Below, one piece after another: positions 8,900 to 17,673 of a DNA stretch of 63,121 nt; position 1 is the first letter of the stretch, and every line of letters starts with the position of its first letter. Where the stretch lies: contig CAJUQO010000011.1 of the NCBI GenBank assembly GCA_910588295.1, positions 1 to 63,121 of the forward strand. Direction: 5' to 3'. Source of the stretch: an uncultured Lachnospiraceae bacterium. Lineage in GTDB: Bacteria > Bacillota > Clostridia > Lachnospirales > Lachnospiraceae. Under the pieces are notes generated by a model. It had not been told where the DNA came from, ran no database searches, and saw nothing but the letters and a program-made list of their open reading frames with translations. A program made the position numbers and the translations under genes.

Positions 8900-9712
8900 T
8901 TATAAAAGGGCTTCGTATATTTCCCTGACACTTCGGAAGGTGAAGGTCGGTTTAATATGGCTCCTCTCGATTTCCTTGACGGTTGCCTCGCCGGTAAGGA
9001 CGCATACAGTTGCTGCACCCGCATTAAGCCCTGCGGCAATGTCTGTATATAACCGATCCCCGACTACAACTGTCTCATCCACGGTATAACCGAATTTCTT
9101 ACAGACAATATGAACCATCGTGGGCTCTGGTTTTCCGATAAAAACCGGCCATTTCGCAGTCGCATTCTTTATCATGCCGCAAATAGAGCCGCAATCCGGT
9201 ATAAACCCAAAAGCCGCCGGACACACCCAGTCAGGGTTCGTTGCTATATATACAACATCCTGTGTGCTGAGTATTTCACAGGTGTTTCGGATTTTTTCGG
9301 TAGTCAGCTCCGTATCAAAACCTACGAGGACAATATCCACCGGTTCAACCTGTTCGGTAATATCAATACCTGCTTCCTCAAGCTCTTTCACAAAGCTCCG
9401 CGTCCCTTCACAGTATACTTTTGCGCCCGGATAGCTTTTTTTAAGCCAGAGAATAGTAGCCTGGGCAGATGTGAAAAAGTTATCTTCTTTTGCGGTAATC
9501 CCAAGCCCGTTAACTTTCCTGACATAATCCGTGACCGATCGGGATGAATTATTCGTAATAAAAACATATTTCCCCCTCTGCCTATGAATTGCATTAAGAA
9601 GATCCAGGGTTCCGTCAAACAGTGTCTTTTCCTCATAGATGGTTCCGTCCATATCAAAAAGCCATAACTTTTTCCTGCTTAGATTGGTTTCTTTTCCGAA
9701 ATAATCCTGCAT
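8900..9712 (-). CDS. HAD-IIA (NagD-like) phosphatase/phosphotransferase, Gtp3-like
   Basis: The protein begins with LWLFDMDGTIYEEK (HAD motif I, nucleophile Asp), has ITNNSSRS (motif II) and VVVGDRLYTDI (motif IV), and its length (270 aa) and cap type fit NagD-like HAD-IIA enzymes. It follows a cytidylyltransferase and a glycerol-phosphate-dehydrogenase-like gene in the order gtp1-gtp2-gtp3 known from Streptococcus pneumoniae type 23F. There Gtp3 makes glycerol-2-phosphate for CDP-2-glycerol. I recall Gtp3 as a HAD protein, but that should be confirmed. I infer the same pathway. A plain sugar or polyol phosphatase is the alternative. Confidence 0.72.
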   Translation of the reverse strand: MQDYFGKETNLSRKKLWLFDMDGTIYEEKTLFDGTLDLLNAIHRQRGKYVFITNNSSRSVTDYVRKVNGLGITAKEDNFFTSAQATILWLKKSYPGAKVYCEGTRSFVKELEEAGIDITEQVEPVDIVLVGFDTELTTEKIRNTCEILSTQDVVYIATNPDWVCPAAFGFIPDCGSICGMIKNATAKWPVFIGKPEPTMVHIVCKKFGYTVDETVVVGDRLYTDIAAGLNAGAATVCVLTGEATVKEIERSHIKPTFTFRSVREIYEALL

Positions 9713-9723
9713 AGTGCCTCCAA

Positions 9724-10443
9724 TTATTCCGCAAATAATACTTCTGCAGCTGCTAAATCTTCGTGGTTATCAATCTCCAGCCACCGGCCATCCAATGGAC
9801 AGACCTGGAACACCGTGTCTCCAAAGGCATCATTAAGCGCCACTTCACTCCATAGTTTGAGTTCTTTCTTTTTCTCAATGTATGCGGCGCAACGACTATA
9901 GAATGCTTTTCCACCGTCCACACCGAACCTGTAAACATCAATTGAACTTCCCAGCGCTTCCTGCGGTGCTATATCCTTGGAGATAGCTATAAGCCTTTCC
10001 TCTTTCCCTGCAACCTTCATAGATTCTTCAATATAGCGTCCCATATCCACAACAACGGCATTTTCTGCTGGCGTCTCTAAAAGGCCTTTAATAACCGAAG
10101 CATCATAGAAGACATCTGCATTCATCATAAGAAACGGTTCAAATTTCCCTTCCGGGAACATAGACTTAATGCCGAGATACGCGGAATACATATTGTTTGT
10201 TGTAGCATAATCTATGGACTCTATAACATGGATCTCCGGCCAACGGCTATAGACAGCCGCCCGGAGGATTTCCGCTTTATACCCGGCAATAACTGTAATG
10301 TCGTTTATTCCGTTCCCGTGCAAATTTTCAATCTGTTTAAATAAAACAGGCTTCCCATTGACAGGAACCAGTGACTTTGGCCTGTCGTTTGTAATAGGGG
10401 CCAGTCTTGTCCCCAATCCTGCGGCTAAGATTAACGCTTTCAT
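9724..10443 (-). CDS. Nucleotidyltransferase, Gtp2-like CDP-glycerol synthase candidate
   Basis: This 239-residue sugar-nucleotidyltransferase-type protein starts with KALILAAGLGTRLAPITNDRPKSL, where the GxGTR loop and lysine bind the nucleotide. MMNADVFYD supplies the metal-binding acidic residue. The TTNNMYSAYLG stretch is shared with the LicC/phosphocholine cytidylyltransferase group, which uses CTP. It lies two bases downstream of the dehydrogenase-like gene and twelve bases upstream of the HAD gene. By synteny with pneumococcal gtp1-2-3 I infer CTP:glycerol-2-phosphate cytidylyltransferase activity. A phosphocholine or phosphosugar substrate cannot be excluded. Confidence 0.72.
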   Translation of the reverse strand: MKALILAAGLGTRLAPITNDRPKSLVPVNGKPVLFKQIENLHGNGINDITVIAGYKAEILRAAVYSRWPEIHVIESIDYATTNNMYSAYLGIKSMFPEGKFEPFLMMNADVFYDASVIKGLLETPAENAVVVDMGRYIEESMKVAGKEERLIAISKDIAPQEALGSSIDVYRFGVDGGKAFYSRCAAYIEKKKELKLWSEVALNDAFGDTVFQVCPLDGRWLEIDNHEDLAAAEVLFAE

Positions 10444-10445
10444 CT

Positions 10446-11474
10446 CTACAATTCCTCCTCTAATTCATGGTATATCCTGCGGAGCCTCTGCCCGTCTAAA
10501 TCTGTTTCATGCAGACAGGTATATCTGTTATTCCTCATTTCCGTAGCATGCTGCATGCAGTAGACAAAAGTATCCTCTGTGATCCCCATACTGCGCGGGT
10601 TTACGTCGACTTCAAACTTTTTCAGATAACCAATGACAGCGGCAGGGTCTTCGTCGATCAGTTTCAGGACAGCAACTGTACCTAAAGCTACATTAAAACC
10701 GTGCAGGTTTTGCTTTTCGCAAAAATAGTCCAGAGCGTGTGAAAATAGATGTTCGGATCCGGAAACTGGCCTGCTTGACCCGGCGTAATCCATAGCGATA
10801 CCGGACAGGACAAGACAGTTGGCTAGAACATCTATAAACTCCGGGCAGATACGGTCAAACTGGGTCTTCATAAGGGCATCCAGCGCAGTCCTGGATATCA
10901 TGTAAGCGTAGCCGTTCATTTCATCCTTCTTTCGGGATACGGCAAATTCCCAGTCTTTTAAGGCCATATAATTGGAGATAGTATCTCCTATACCTGCTTT
11001 GATCAGCTGAGGAGGACATGTGGCAATGATCCTTGTGTCAAGGATAATCATAGATGGCATGGCGCAGCCCAAGCTCTTCGGCTTATGATCCTGCCTTTTT
11101 AAGACTGCGATCGGGGAAACCAGCCCGTCGTGGGCCATTGTGGTCGGTATAGACAGGAACGGTCGTTTGGAAACAAAAGCAGCGTATTTTGCGACGTCCA
11201 ACGTTTTTCCCCCACCTATGCCCACGATACAGTCTATATCTGTGGCTATGATCCTTTCCGCAACTTCCATAGCATAAGCAATGGTATTGTAATCAACGGA
11301 TTGTTCCTTAATGCGCCCTATGGCTTCTATCTGCGGGCGTACCACAGATCCATAAAGCCTGTCCACATGGGGATCAAATACATATAAAATCTTCCCCGAA
11401 ATGCCTGACTCCATCAAGGTCTGCTCAATCTCCGTTATTTTACCCGGCCCGATTTTAAGAATATTATTTTTCAA
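10446..11474 (-). CDS. sn-glycerol-1-phosphate dehydrogenase-like (iron-containing ADH family), Gtp1-like
   Basis: The 342-residue protein carries VGIGGGKTLDVAKYAA, the NAD(P)-binding loop of the glycerol dehydrogenase/G1P dehydrogenase family. PTTMAHDGLVSP, AGIGDTISNY and the later SGSEHLFSHALD supply the usual metal-binding Asp and His residues. It starts with TTG behind a perfect AGGAGG. Its position as first gene of the trio matches pneumococcal gtp1, reported to reduce dihydroxyacetone on the way to CDP-2-glycerol. Bacterial AraM/EgsA-type glycerol-1-phosphate dehydrogenase is the other likely activity. Either way, the product would be an activated glycerol phosphate for the polysaccharide. 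Confidence 0.78.
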   Translation of the reverse strand: MKNNILKIGPGKITEIEQTLMESGISGKILYVFDPHVDRLYGSVVRPQIEAIGRIKEQSVDYNTIAYAMEVAERIIATDIDCIVGIGGGKTLDVAKYAAFVSKRPFLSIPTTMAHDGLVSPIAVLKRQDHKPKSLGCAMPSMIILDTRIIATCPPQLIKAGIGDTISNYMALKDWEFAVSRKKDEMNGYAYMISRTALDALMKTQFDRICPEFIDVLANCLVLSGIAMDYAGSSRPVSGSEHLFSHALDYFCEKQNLHGFNVALGTVAVLKLIDEDPAAVIGYLKKFEVDVNPRSMGITEDTFVYCMQHATEMRNNRYTCLHETDLDGQRLRRIYHELEEEL

Positions 11475-11514
11475 AGGACAGCCTCCTGAAGGTTAAAATG
11501 TATCGCAGGCCGAT

Positions 11515-12432
11515 TCAATCGCCGCTGCTTTTCTTTTTGAAATATTCCCTATACGGCATATCCGGGTTAAAATCAATGAGGCCGTTATGCCATTCTCCGC
11601 GCTCCTCTGCAGGAGGGAATTGCATATAATCGCCGTAAATATTCTTTAATACCCGGTCATGATTTTTGGGTACGGGTATAGATATATTTTCAAAATCAAC
11701 ATAAATAATACTTTCAAAATCGGCTTTATAAATCCAGTACTGGCGTGCAAACTTGACAATATGGGTCATAAGCGAGACTTTTTCGGCAACGTCATCGTAT
11801 TCCCCTATGACATCCCAGTATTTTCTTACCGCTTTTTCGTAAGTTGTTATTCCTTTGACAAAAGGACGCACAGCCATTTTTACATGTTTTTTAATCAGGG
11901 AGCTATTGGGGCTTTGGGGCTGAAATAATTTAACAACGGCTTCTGCAAATCGCCGTTTTTTTATCTGTCTGTTGAACTTTTTTGCGTCCTCTACATAGCC
12001 ATTCATCACATAGATATCAATAAATATCCCGCAATGGTACTCCTCTGAATGGCCAATAATAGCACCCGTTGTCGTGCTGTTTCTGAGCCTTGCGTAACCA
12101 CAAAAATAATTGCGGTCTGTAAGGGCCGTCTGGAAAAAATACGGTTCCGAAAATTCATCGGGCGCAACACGCATAAGCTTTTCAAACTCGGGCCTCAGCA
12201 TACAAAAATCGAGATCGTCATCCCAGGGGATAAATCCCTGATGGCGAATAGCGCCTAGAAGAGTCCCCGAACAGGCCATAACCCGAATGTTATGCTTTTT
12301 GCAAACTGAAATCAATTTGTTTGCAAGGTCAATCTCACAGGCCCATATTTTTTTCTGCTTTTGGGAGATCCGAAACCCACATCGAGTTTCTTCCATGAAA
12401 AACTTATCTTCAAACTTCATTTCCAAATCCAT
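11515..12432 (-). CDS. licD: LicD-family phosphotransferase (intact copy)
   Basis: LicD/fukutin-family proteins transfer phosphocholine, or another phospho-alcohol from a CDP donor, onto sugars. The key motif GTLLGAIRHQGFIPWDDDLDF lies near residues 57-77, with the metal-binding acidic cluster. The ATG at 12432 has AGGAGG six bases upstream. It opens 305 residues, typical of the family. A paralogue at 14144-15064 is nearly colinear but frameshifted. The neighbouring licC-like gene, and the gtp trio downstream, supply two possible donors, so the substituent could be phosphocholine-like or glycerol phosphate. Confidence 0.87.
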   Translation of the reverse strand: MDLEMKFEDKFFMEETRCGFRISQKQKKIWACEIDLANKLISVCKKHNIRVMACSGTLLGAIRHQGFIPWDDDLDFCMLRPEFEKLMRVAPDEFSEPYFFQTALTDRNYFCGYARLRNSTTTGAIIGHSEEYHCGIFIDIYVMNGYVEDAKKFNRQIKKRRFAEAVVKLFQPQSPNSSLIKKHVKMAVRPFVKGITTYEKAVRKYWDVIGEYDDVAEKVSLMTHIVKFARQYWIYKADFESIIYVDFENISIPVPKNHDRVLKNIYGDYMQFPPAEERGEWHNGLIDFNPDMPYREYFKKKSSGD

Positions 12433-12454
12433 GCTGTTCCTCCTGTCTGCGATG

Positions 12455-13204
12455 CTACGCCGGATTCTGTTCAATCTGATCAAAACAATTTGTGATAATT
12501 TCAGAATCAACATTCAATAAAAATTCCGAATCAAAAGCTCGTAAATCCTCAATACTGTCAAATTCCAAAATAGAATCTGTTTCATAAACTTTGCTGTAAA
12601 AAGTGAGCTGCTTCATGTGTTTTGCATAAAATTCTTCCCAAAACATAGAAGCTACACCAAAATCATTGATTTCTGCCTCCATTAAATCACAGAAGATTAA
12701 ACTAAACTGCTCATTCATATAAGCATGTCCTACCATTGCAAGTGAATTTTCTCCACCAACAGATAAATCTGTTATCACATTCGCATCAGAACATACTACG
12801 CCAAACTCACGGAATTTGCCGCGCTGATATGAGACCGCTCGATAAGAATGATTGTCTATATTTTTTTCTAAAAAAGGATTTGTAATAAAATAATGATCTG
12901 CACAACATATAAAACTATTTGACATATGCTCTCTTACTACAAACAAAGAATACAGGTTTCCCTTTTTTGCAAATTCATTATTTACGATAAGATGAACACC
13001 ATATTTTTGTTCCAAATAGAAGAATTTTTCCTTCATGTATCCAACTACAACATAAATATCTTCTATTCCGGCGTCACGTAGCTGTTCTATCTGCCGTTCT
13101 ATTAAGATATCTCCTTTCACTCTAAATAATCCCTTAGGTTTTTCATATGTGAACGGAGCAAATCTATTAGATTTACCTGCGGCCAGTATGATAGCATTCT
13201 TCAC
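12455..13204 (-). CDS. licC: LicC-like CTP:phosphocholine (or related) cytidylyltransferase
   Basis: The N-terminus NAIILAAGKSNRFAPFTYEKPKGL is a nucleotidyltransferase loop. The segment GYMKEKFFYLEQKYGVHLI followed by GNLYSLFVV closely follows the pattern of pneumococcal LicC (GYLKEQFDYLKEKYGVRLV, then FYSLYLV). LicC makes CDP-choline for LicD. Related enzymes activate phosphoglutamine or phosphoethanolamine, so the exact substrate is uncertain. LicA and LicB (choline kinase and transporter) are not in the window. It starts with GTG after AAGGAG and lies 22 bases upstream of the intact licD. Confidence 0.75.
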   Translation of the reverse strand: MKNAIILAAGKSNRFAPFTYEKPKGLFRVKGDILIERQIEQLRDAGIEDIYVVVGYMKEKFFYLEQKYGVHLIVNNEFAKKGNLYSLFVVREHMSNSFICCADHYFITNPFLEKNIDNHSYRAVSYQRGKFREFGVVCSDANVITDLSVGGENSLAMVGHAYMNEQFSLIFCDLMEAEINDFGVASMFWEEFYAKHMKQLTFYSKVYETDSILEFDSIEDLRAFDSEFLLNVDSEIITNCFDQIEQNPA

Positions 13205-13237
13205 GTTTCTGTTACTCCTTCCAAATAGTCTTCTACA

Positions 13238-14137
13238 TCATGCCCTAAATTGTATCGCCAGCAGTCTTTTTATGACGTCCTTTATCTTGACAGAATATTC
13301 AAAGCTCTTTTTACAAAAAGCATTTCTATATATAGAACCACTGTAGGTTGTCTGTTCTATACTATGAAATCTCCTTTTATAGTCATAATCTCCTCCCCCC
13401 AGGAATATTTCCTGTTTACCCTTTTCAATGAGGTTTTCCAGGCAAAAAACATAGCATAAAAAGCCTATTGAATATTTTGCATATTGGGTATCGTAGGTGA
13501 TATTTTCAAGATAAACACAGTCGCATTGTTCGCAGGAAAAAGCAACCGCAATGATATCGTCTCCTAACGAAATCGTATACGCATCACTTATACTGGCGTC
13601 TTCGATATAAGATGATTTTTTCATATGCGGGTTATATCCATGTGTTCGTTCTTTCAATTCAAAAAATTTATGGACGACATATTCCGGGATATCCGGAGCC
13701 TCATAATGCCGGTATATGATTTCCCCCAGCTCATTAAGAAGCCTTTTTTCCCTTTTTAAATTATATCTGCCCTTTTTGCTCATCCTTTCAAAAAGTTCAT
13801 CAGCGCTGCCAGGAAGAACTATCCGCCAATGATTATAGGGGCTAAGCTCATTACAGTAATTATTAAGGCTATAAATTATTCTGATTCTTTTTATTGCTTT
13901 GTTTGAAGCAAAAACATATTTTATGGCACGGTTGAAAATATCCCCGGGTATTTCGCAAAGATAAACACCCAAAAATGCAATCCCATCACTTTCATAAACT
14001 GGGATTATATATTTTTCGTCATGGCATGTGCAGAGCAGGAACTTGCCGGCATTATATTTTAGGTCAAACCTGTTAAAAATAACATCTGGGCATATCTCCC
14101 CCTTCCAATCATCCACATACTCTATTTTCAAATACAC
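13238..14137 (-). CDS. GNAT-fold acyltransferase (Acetyltransf_6/BioF2-like)
   Basis: The 299-residue protein resembles the GNAT-related Acetyltransf_6 group, also related to Fem peptidyl transferases. The features are KKGRYNLKREKR in the middle, a beta-strand region SLGDDIIAVAFSCEQCDCVYLENITYD, and GGGDYDYKRRFHSIEQTTYSG near the end. Such proteins often acylate sugars or amino groups in polysaccharide loci. It starts with GTG behind AGAGGTGATC. It sits between the broken and intact licD copies, beside licC. The acyl donor and acceptor are not predictable. Confidence 0.65.
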   Translation of the reverse strand: MYLKIEYVDDWKGEICPDVIFNRFDLKYNAGKFLLCTCHDEKYIIPVYESDGIAFLGVYLCEIPGDIFNRAIKYVFASNKAIKRIRIIYSLNNYCNELSPYNHWRIVLPGSADELFERMSKKGRYNLKREKRLLNELGEIIYRHYEAPDIPEYVVHKFFELKERTHGYNPHMKKSSYIEDASISDAYTISLGDDIIAVAFSCEQCDCVYLENITYDTQYAKYSIGFLCYVFCLENLIEKGKQEIFLGGGDYDYKRRFHSIEQTTYSGSIYRNAFCKKSFEYSVKIKDVIKRLLAIQFRA

Positions 14138-14638
14138 AGTAGATCACCTCTGCTTTACTTTGTTCTTGAAATACTCTTTATAGGGAAGATCAGGATCAAA
14201 ATCAATAATCCCGTTGTGCCATTCGCCCCGCTCATCTACCGGGGGGAAATCCATATAATCACCATAAATGTCCTTCAAAACCCTATCATAGCTCGCCGGG
14301 ACAGGTATGGAGATGTTTTCAAAATCAACGTAGATAATATCTTCAAAATCCGTTTTATAAATATTATATTGGAGAATAAAGCTTACGACATGTGTCATAA
14401 GGGAAACTTTTTCCGCAACTTCATCATATTCCCCTATAACATCCCAATATCTTTTTACTGCTCTCTCATAAGTTGTCATCGCCTTAACCAACAGGCGTAC
14501 AATTGCTTTTATGCATTTTTTAAACAGGTTACTGGTAGGGCTTTTAGGCTGGAATAATTTTACGACTGCTTCAGAAAACCTCCGCTTTTTTAACTGCCTG
14601 TCAAATCTCCCTGCGTCCTCTATATATCCGTTCATTAC

Positions 14639-14650
14639 ATATATATATAT
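14639..14650. repeat. (AT)6 dinucleotide tract inside licD copy 2
   Basis: Six AT units interrupt the codons that read GAT ATC TAT GTG in the intact copy. Four or seven units would keep the frame; six shift it by one base. Dinucleotide tracts of this kind can gain or lose units by slippage. Confidence 0.85.
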
Positions 14651-14980
14651 CAATATATATGCCGCAATTATATTCTTCCGTATGTCCTATGATAGCCCCT
14701 GTCGTAGTACTGTTTCTAAGTCTTGCGTAACCACAAAAATAAGCGGGGTCTGTCAAAGCTGTCTGGAAAAAATAGGGCTCCTGAAATTCATTAGGCGCAA
14801 CGCGCATAAGCTTCTCAAATTCAGGCCTAAGCATACAAAAGTCCAGGTCGTCATCCCAGGGGATAAACCCCTGGTGGCGAATAGCCCCCAGAAGTGTCCC
14901 GGCAAAGGCCATAACCCGTATATTATGCTTTTTACAGACGGAGAGTAATTTATTCGCCAAGTCAAGCGCACAAGCCCAAA

Positions 14981-14988
14981 TTTTTTTT
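14981..14988. repeat. Poly-T/A tract of 8 inside licD copy 2
   Basis: Eight T on the plus strand (A on the coding strand) follow codons for QKQ. Nine would keep the reading frame of the paralogue, so this is a minus-one shift in a homopolymer. Confidence 0.85.
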
Positions 14989-15134
14989 GCTTTTGGGTAA
15001 CCCGGAATCCGCATCGGGTTTCCTCATTAAAATACTCACTGCTAAATTTCATTTCTATAGCCAAAATGCTCCTCCTGTTCGCCGTATCGCACAATATTTA
15101 TTCCTATATTCCGGATATACTGTGATCGAAGATT

Positions 15135-16451
15135 CTACGTGTCCCTTCCTTCATTGCTCTTAAGTTTATTTCTTAAAAGCCGCGATATATAAATGGGTAT
15201 AACAATATTCGCGCCCGTGTTACACACCAGGGTCGCCGCTTTAACACCCATAATTCCCATCCCGCAAAATGTAGCCAGGAAAATGGACAGGGGTACATTA
15301 AGAACTGCCTCTATTACGCTCATAAGGAGCTGCAATTTTATAATTCCCATTCCGTTAGCTACATTTCCATAGATGGCGCCGAATCTGCCGGCTATGCTGT
15401 ATATCGCAAAAATACCGATTATTCCAAAACCATACTCTATAGCATTTTGCCTGAGCCAGATCCTTATGATGGCATTGAAGAACACAGCCACAAACACAAC
15501 GCCAGCGCTATATATAACCCAAATTTTCAGCAGGCCTTTAATTTTGTCCGTAATCCACCTGAAATTTTTCAGGCTGTATTGATAGGTAACAGCCGACCAC
15601 AGACTAATCAGTAAAATAGAAAACAGGGCGTCCCCGGTATCAAACACTTTTGTAATAATGGAATAAGCTGTAACCTGATCGTTTCCAAAAAGCCCCTTAA
15701 TAATTACCGTATCCGTAGAATACAATACTAACCCGCACAGCTGCAGAATAAAAAACTGTGTCCCAATCCCCATGATAGATTTCCGGTACACGGGATTTAC
15801 TTTTCTAAAATGAAACATCAGCTTTGTTTTGTACCGCAGCGCAAAAATAAGAAGCCCGTGAGCCGCCATGTTGCTTGCCCCATTGACAATGGCAAAAAGA
15901 AGCAGGTTGGATTTAGCCCCGCATATGACCAGCAGCCATACGATAAATACCTGAAGCCCTGTATATACTAATTGGGAAAGGGAGGGATAATAGCTCATCT
16001 GATAGGAATAGGCTACCGATGAAAAAATACCTAAAACCAGATTGATGCACATGAAAATGTTCGTAACGTAAAGTGCCCCCCTTACGCTGTGCTCCAGGAT
16101 CCCAAAGTATATAAGCACTTCAGACGTTGCGCTTAGCAGGATCAAAATAGCGGCGGACACTTTTGTCAGAGTGGATACAGCCGTGGAAATTAACTCCTGC
16201 TGTTTATACGTGTCATTATTCGCATAGGCCTTTGCCAGTTCATTCCGAAGTCCATTGCCGACGCCTAGATCCCCCATGGCCGCCCAGGACGCTATGGAGG
16301 AGATGGTAATCCATAACCCGTAGTTTGAGCCCCCGAGATAGGAGAGGTATATATTAACGGTAATCAGTCCCAATAATATGGACAAACCTTTAATGGCTAC
16401 ATTGAAAACAATACCGTTTCTAAACCGTATATCTATTTCGTTTTTTTGCAT
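15135..16451 (-). CDS. wzx: Oligosaccharide-unit flippase, Wzx type
   Basis: The protein has about twelve to fourteen hydrophobic segments and the polysaccharide-synthesis MATE-like pattern. Examples are the N-terminal FNVAIKGLSILLGLITVNIYLSYLGGSNYGLW and MGDLGVGNGLRNELAKA. Wzx proteins move undecaprenyl-linked repeat units to the outer face of the membrane. The ATG at 16451 lies nine bases after GAGGG and is preferred to the ATG at 16460, which directly abuts it. The gene lies with wzy (18687-19907) and the glycosyltransferases, so the locus is Wzx/Wzy-dependent. Confidence 0.9.
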   Translation of the reverse strand: MQKNEIDIRFRNGIVFNVAIKGLSILLGLITVNIYLSYLGGSNYGLWITISSIASWAAMGDLGVGNGLRNELAKAYANNDTYKQQELISTAVSTLTKVSAAILILLSATSEVLIYFGILEHSVRGALYVTNIFMCINLVLGIFSSVAYSYQMSYYPSLSQLVYTGLQVFIVWLLVICGAKSNLLLFAIVNGASNMAAHGLLIFALRYKTKLMFHFRKVNPVYRKSIMGIGTQFFILQLCGLVLYSTDTVIIKGLFGNDQVTAYSIITKVFDTGDALFSILLISLWSAVTYQYSLKNFRWITDKIKGLLKIWVIYSAGVVFVAVFFNAIIRIWLRQNAIEYGFGIIGIFAIYSIAGRFGAIYGNVANGMGIIKLQLLMSVIEAVLNVPLSIFLATFCGMGIMGVKAATLVCNTGANIVIPIYISRLLRNKLKSNEGRDT

Positions 16452-16489
16452 TATATACATCCCTCATTGCCGGAAATATACTGTAACTG

Positions 16490-17638
16490 TCATTCTTTTA
16501 AGATCGAGTTTAATGCGTCCTGTACGCTTTTCGTAAAACTCTGCTTACTATATTTCTTTCTGGCATTCTGCAGCGCCAGCTTCGACTGTTCCGTCAGCCA
16601 TGTCTTGTCTGCGTTTGAATACTTGAGTATATATTCCTGTATTGTGGATTTCCTGCAGTCCGGCAAAAGAATAACTTCGTCCGGGTCATAACCGCATACT
16701 TTGCTGACAATGGAAATGATCCCCGCAGACATAGAAGTAACCACAGACCCCGCCTGCCCTTCCGCGCAGGAAGGCAGGATAGAGAAAGCACACTCATTGG
16801 CCAGCCATTCAAATTCATTGCTGTGAATATCCACAAACCCCATGGTATGGATGTTCGGCGTGTGATATAGTTCCTTCGCATATTCCGCCACAAAATCTGT
16901 TTCGCTTCCAATTGCTCCGCATACATAAAGTTCGCAGGGGAAGGATTCCTGGGAAAAAATCTCCAAAAGCAGATCCAGCCCCTTGTGAACCTGTCCCGCG
17001 CTGCCAAAATAGAGAAATTTTTTAGGGTTTTTATCATGCTTAATGGGGAAGTCATGCTCATAGCCGTTGTTGGCAATATAAAACACCGGCGGCATTTTAA
17101 AGCATGCGTAAGACCTCAGGTTATAGTCGTTTCCAAAAAACAAGGCTCCATCAAAGGTTTCGATCTGCTTTGATATGGCTCCCCCCTGCCTTCTCGGTAA
17201 AAGCCTTACTCCCCGCCTCGCATATAAATCATCCAGACGCTCCTGCTCGGACTTACTGGAAAATTCCAGGTTTGAGCTTGTAAGGTACGCGATCTTTTTG
17301 GCATCTGTTTTGAGATGTTTGGAATAAACATCTATGTCCCTCGGGATTAGGCCGATTACCAAGTCATATTTCCCCCGGGGCCTCGTATATGGGTTCTGAT
17401 AATCAATCACATCTACCCGGTATTGGAACCCGCCCAGTAACCGCGCAAGCTCCTTTGTCTGCCAAAAATTCTGATGCCGGTTTGAGATTTCCTTCATCTT
17501 AAAGGGACGGGTAATATAAACAAGCAGGCATCTTTTAACGTATCTGTCATGATTGACATTCTTTAGGATATCAAAACCCGCGATTCCCCACAGCTTTCTC
17601 TTACATACAGAAAGATAGTTCCTAATCCTTTTTATCAT
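16490..17638 (-). CDS. Glycosyltransferase, GT4-like
   Basis: The C-terminal half has a GT-B donor-binding pattern: FLYFGSAGQVHKGLDLLLEIF near residue 220, then NIHTMGFVDIHSNEFEWLANECAFSILPSCAEGQAGSVVTSMSAG. The EGQAGSVV stretch replaces the classical EGFGLP motif, so the donor is hard to guess. The long frame begins with TTG at 17683 inside the upstream gene, but the ATG at 17638 has AAGGAG ten bases before it. It is encoded between the fucosyltransferase and wzx and presumably adds one sugar of the repeat unit in the cytoplasm. Confidence 0.78.
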   Translation of the reverse strand: MIKRIRNYLSVCKRKLWGIAGFDILKNVNHDRYVKRCLLVYITRPFKMKEISNRHQNFWQTKELARLLGGFQYRVDVIDYQNPYTRPRGKYDLVIGLIPRDIDVYSKHLKTDAKKIAYLTSSNLEFSSKSEQERLDDLYARRGVRLLPRRQGGAISKQIETFDGALFFGNDYNLRSYACFKMPPVFYIANNGYEHDFPIKHDKNPKKFLYFGSAGQVHKGLDLLLEIFSQESFPCELYVCGAIGSETDFVAEYAKELYHTPNIHTMGFVDIHSNEFEWLANECAFSILPSCAEGQAGSVVTSMSAGIISIVSKVCGYDPDEVILLPDCRKSTIQEYILKYSNADKTWLTEQSKLALQNARKKYSKQSFTKSVQDALNSILKE

Positions 17639-17673
17639 TACAAGCTGCTCCTTTATCTTCTCGGATAAATGCC

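Larger units (their letters stand above)
14144..15064 (-). pseudogene. licD: Second LicD-family gene, frameshifted at two simple repeats
   Basis: Aligned to the intact copy, this gene runs from a TTG at 15064 behind AGGAGG to the stop at 14144 with no in-frame stops inside its three segments. A poly-A tract of 8 at 14981-14988 should be 9 for the frame QKQKKIWA. An (AT)6 tract at 14639-14650 should be (AT)4 or (AT)7 for GIYIDIYVMNGY. The shifts together restore the original frame, but the middle third is read out of frame and stops at 14753. Both lesions lie in slippage-prone repeats and the rest is well conserved. It is therefore either a phase-variable gene in the OFF state, a very recent pseudogene, or a sequencing error. 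Confidence 0.8.
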
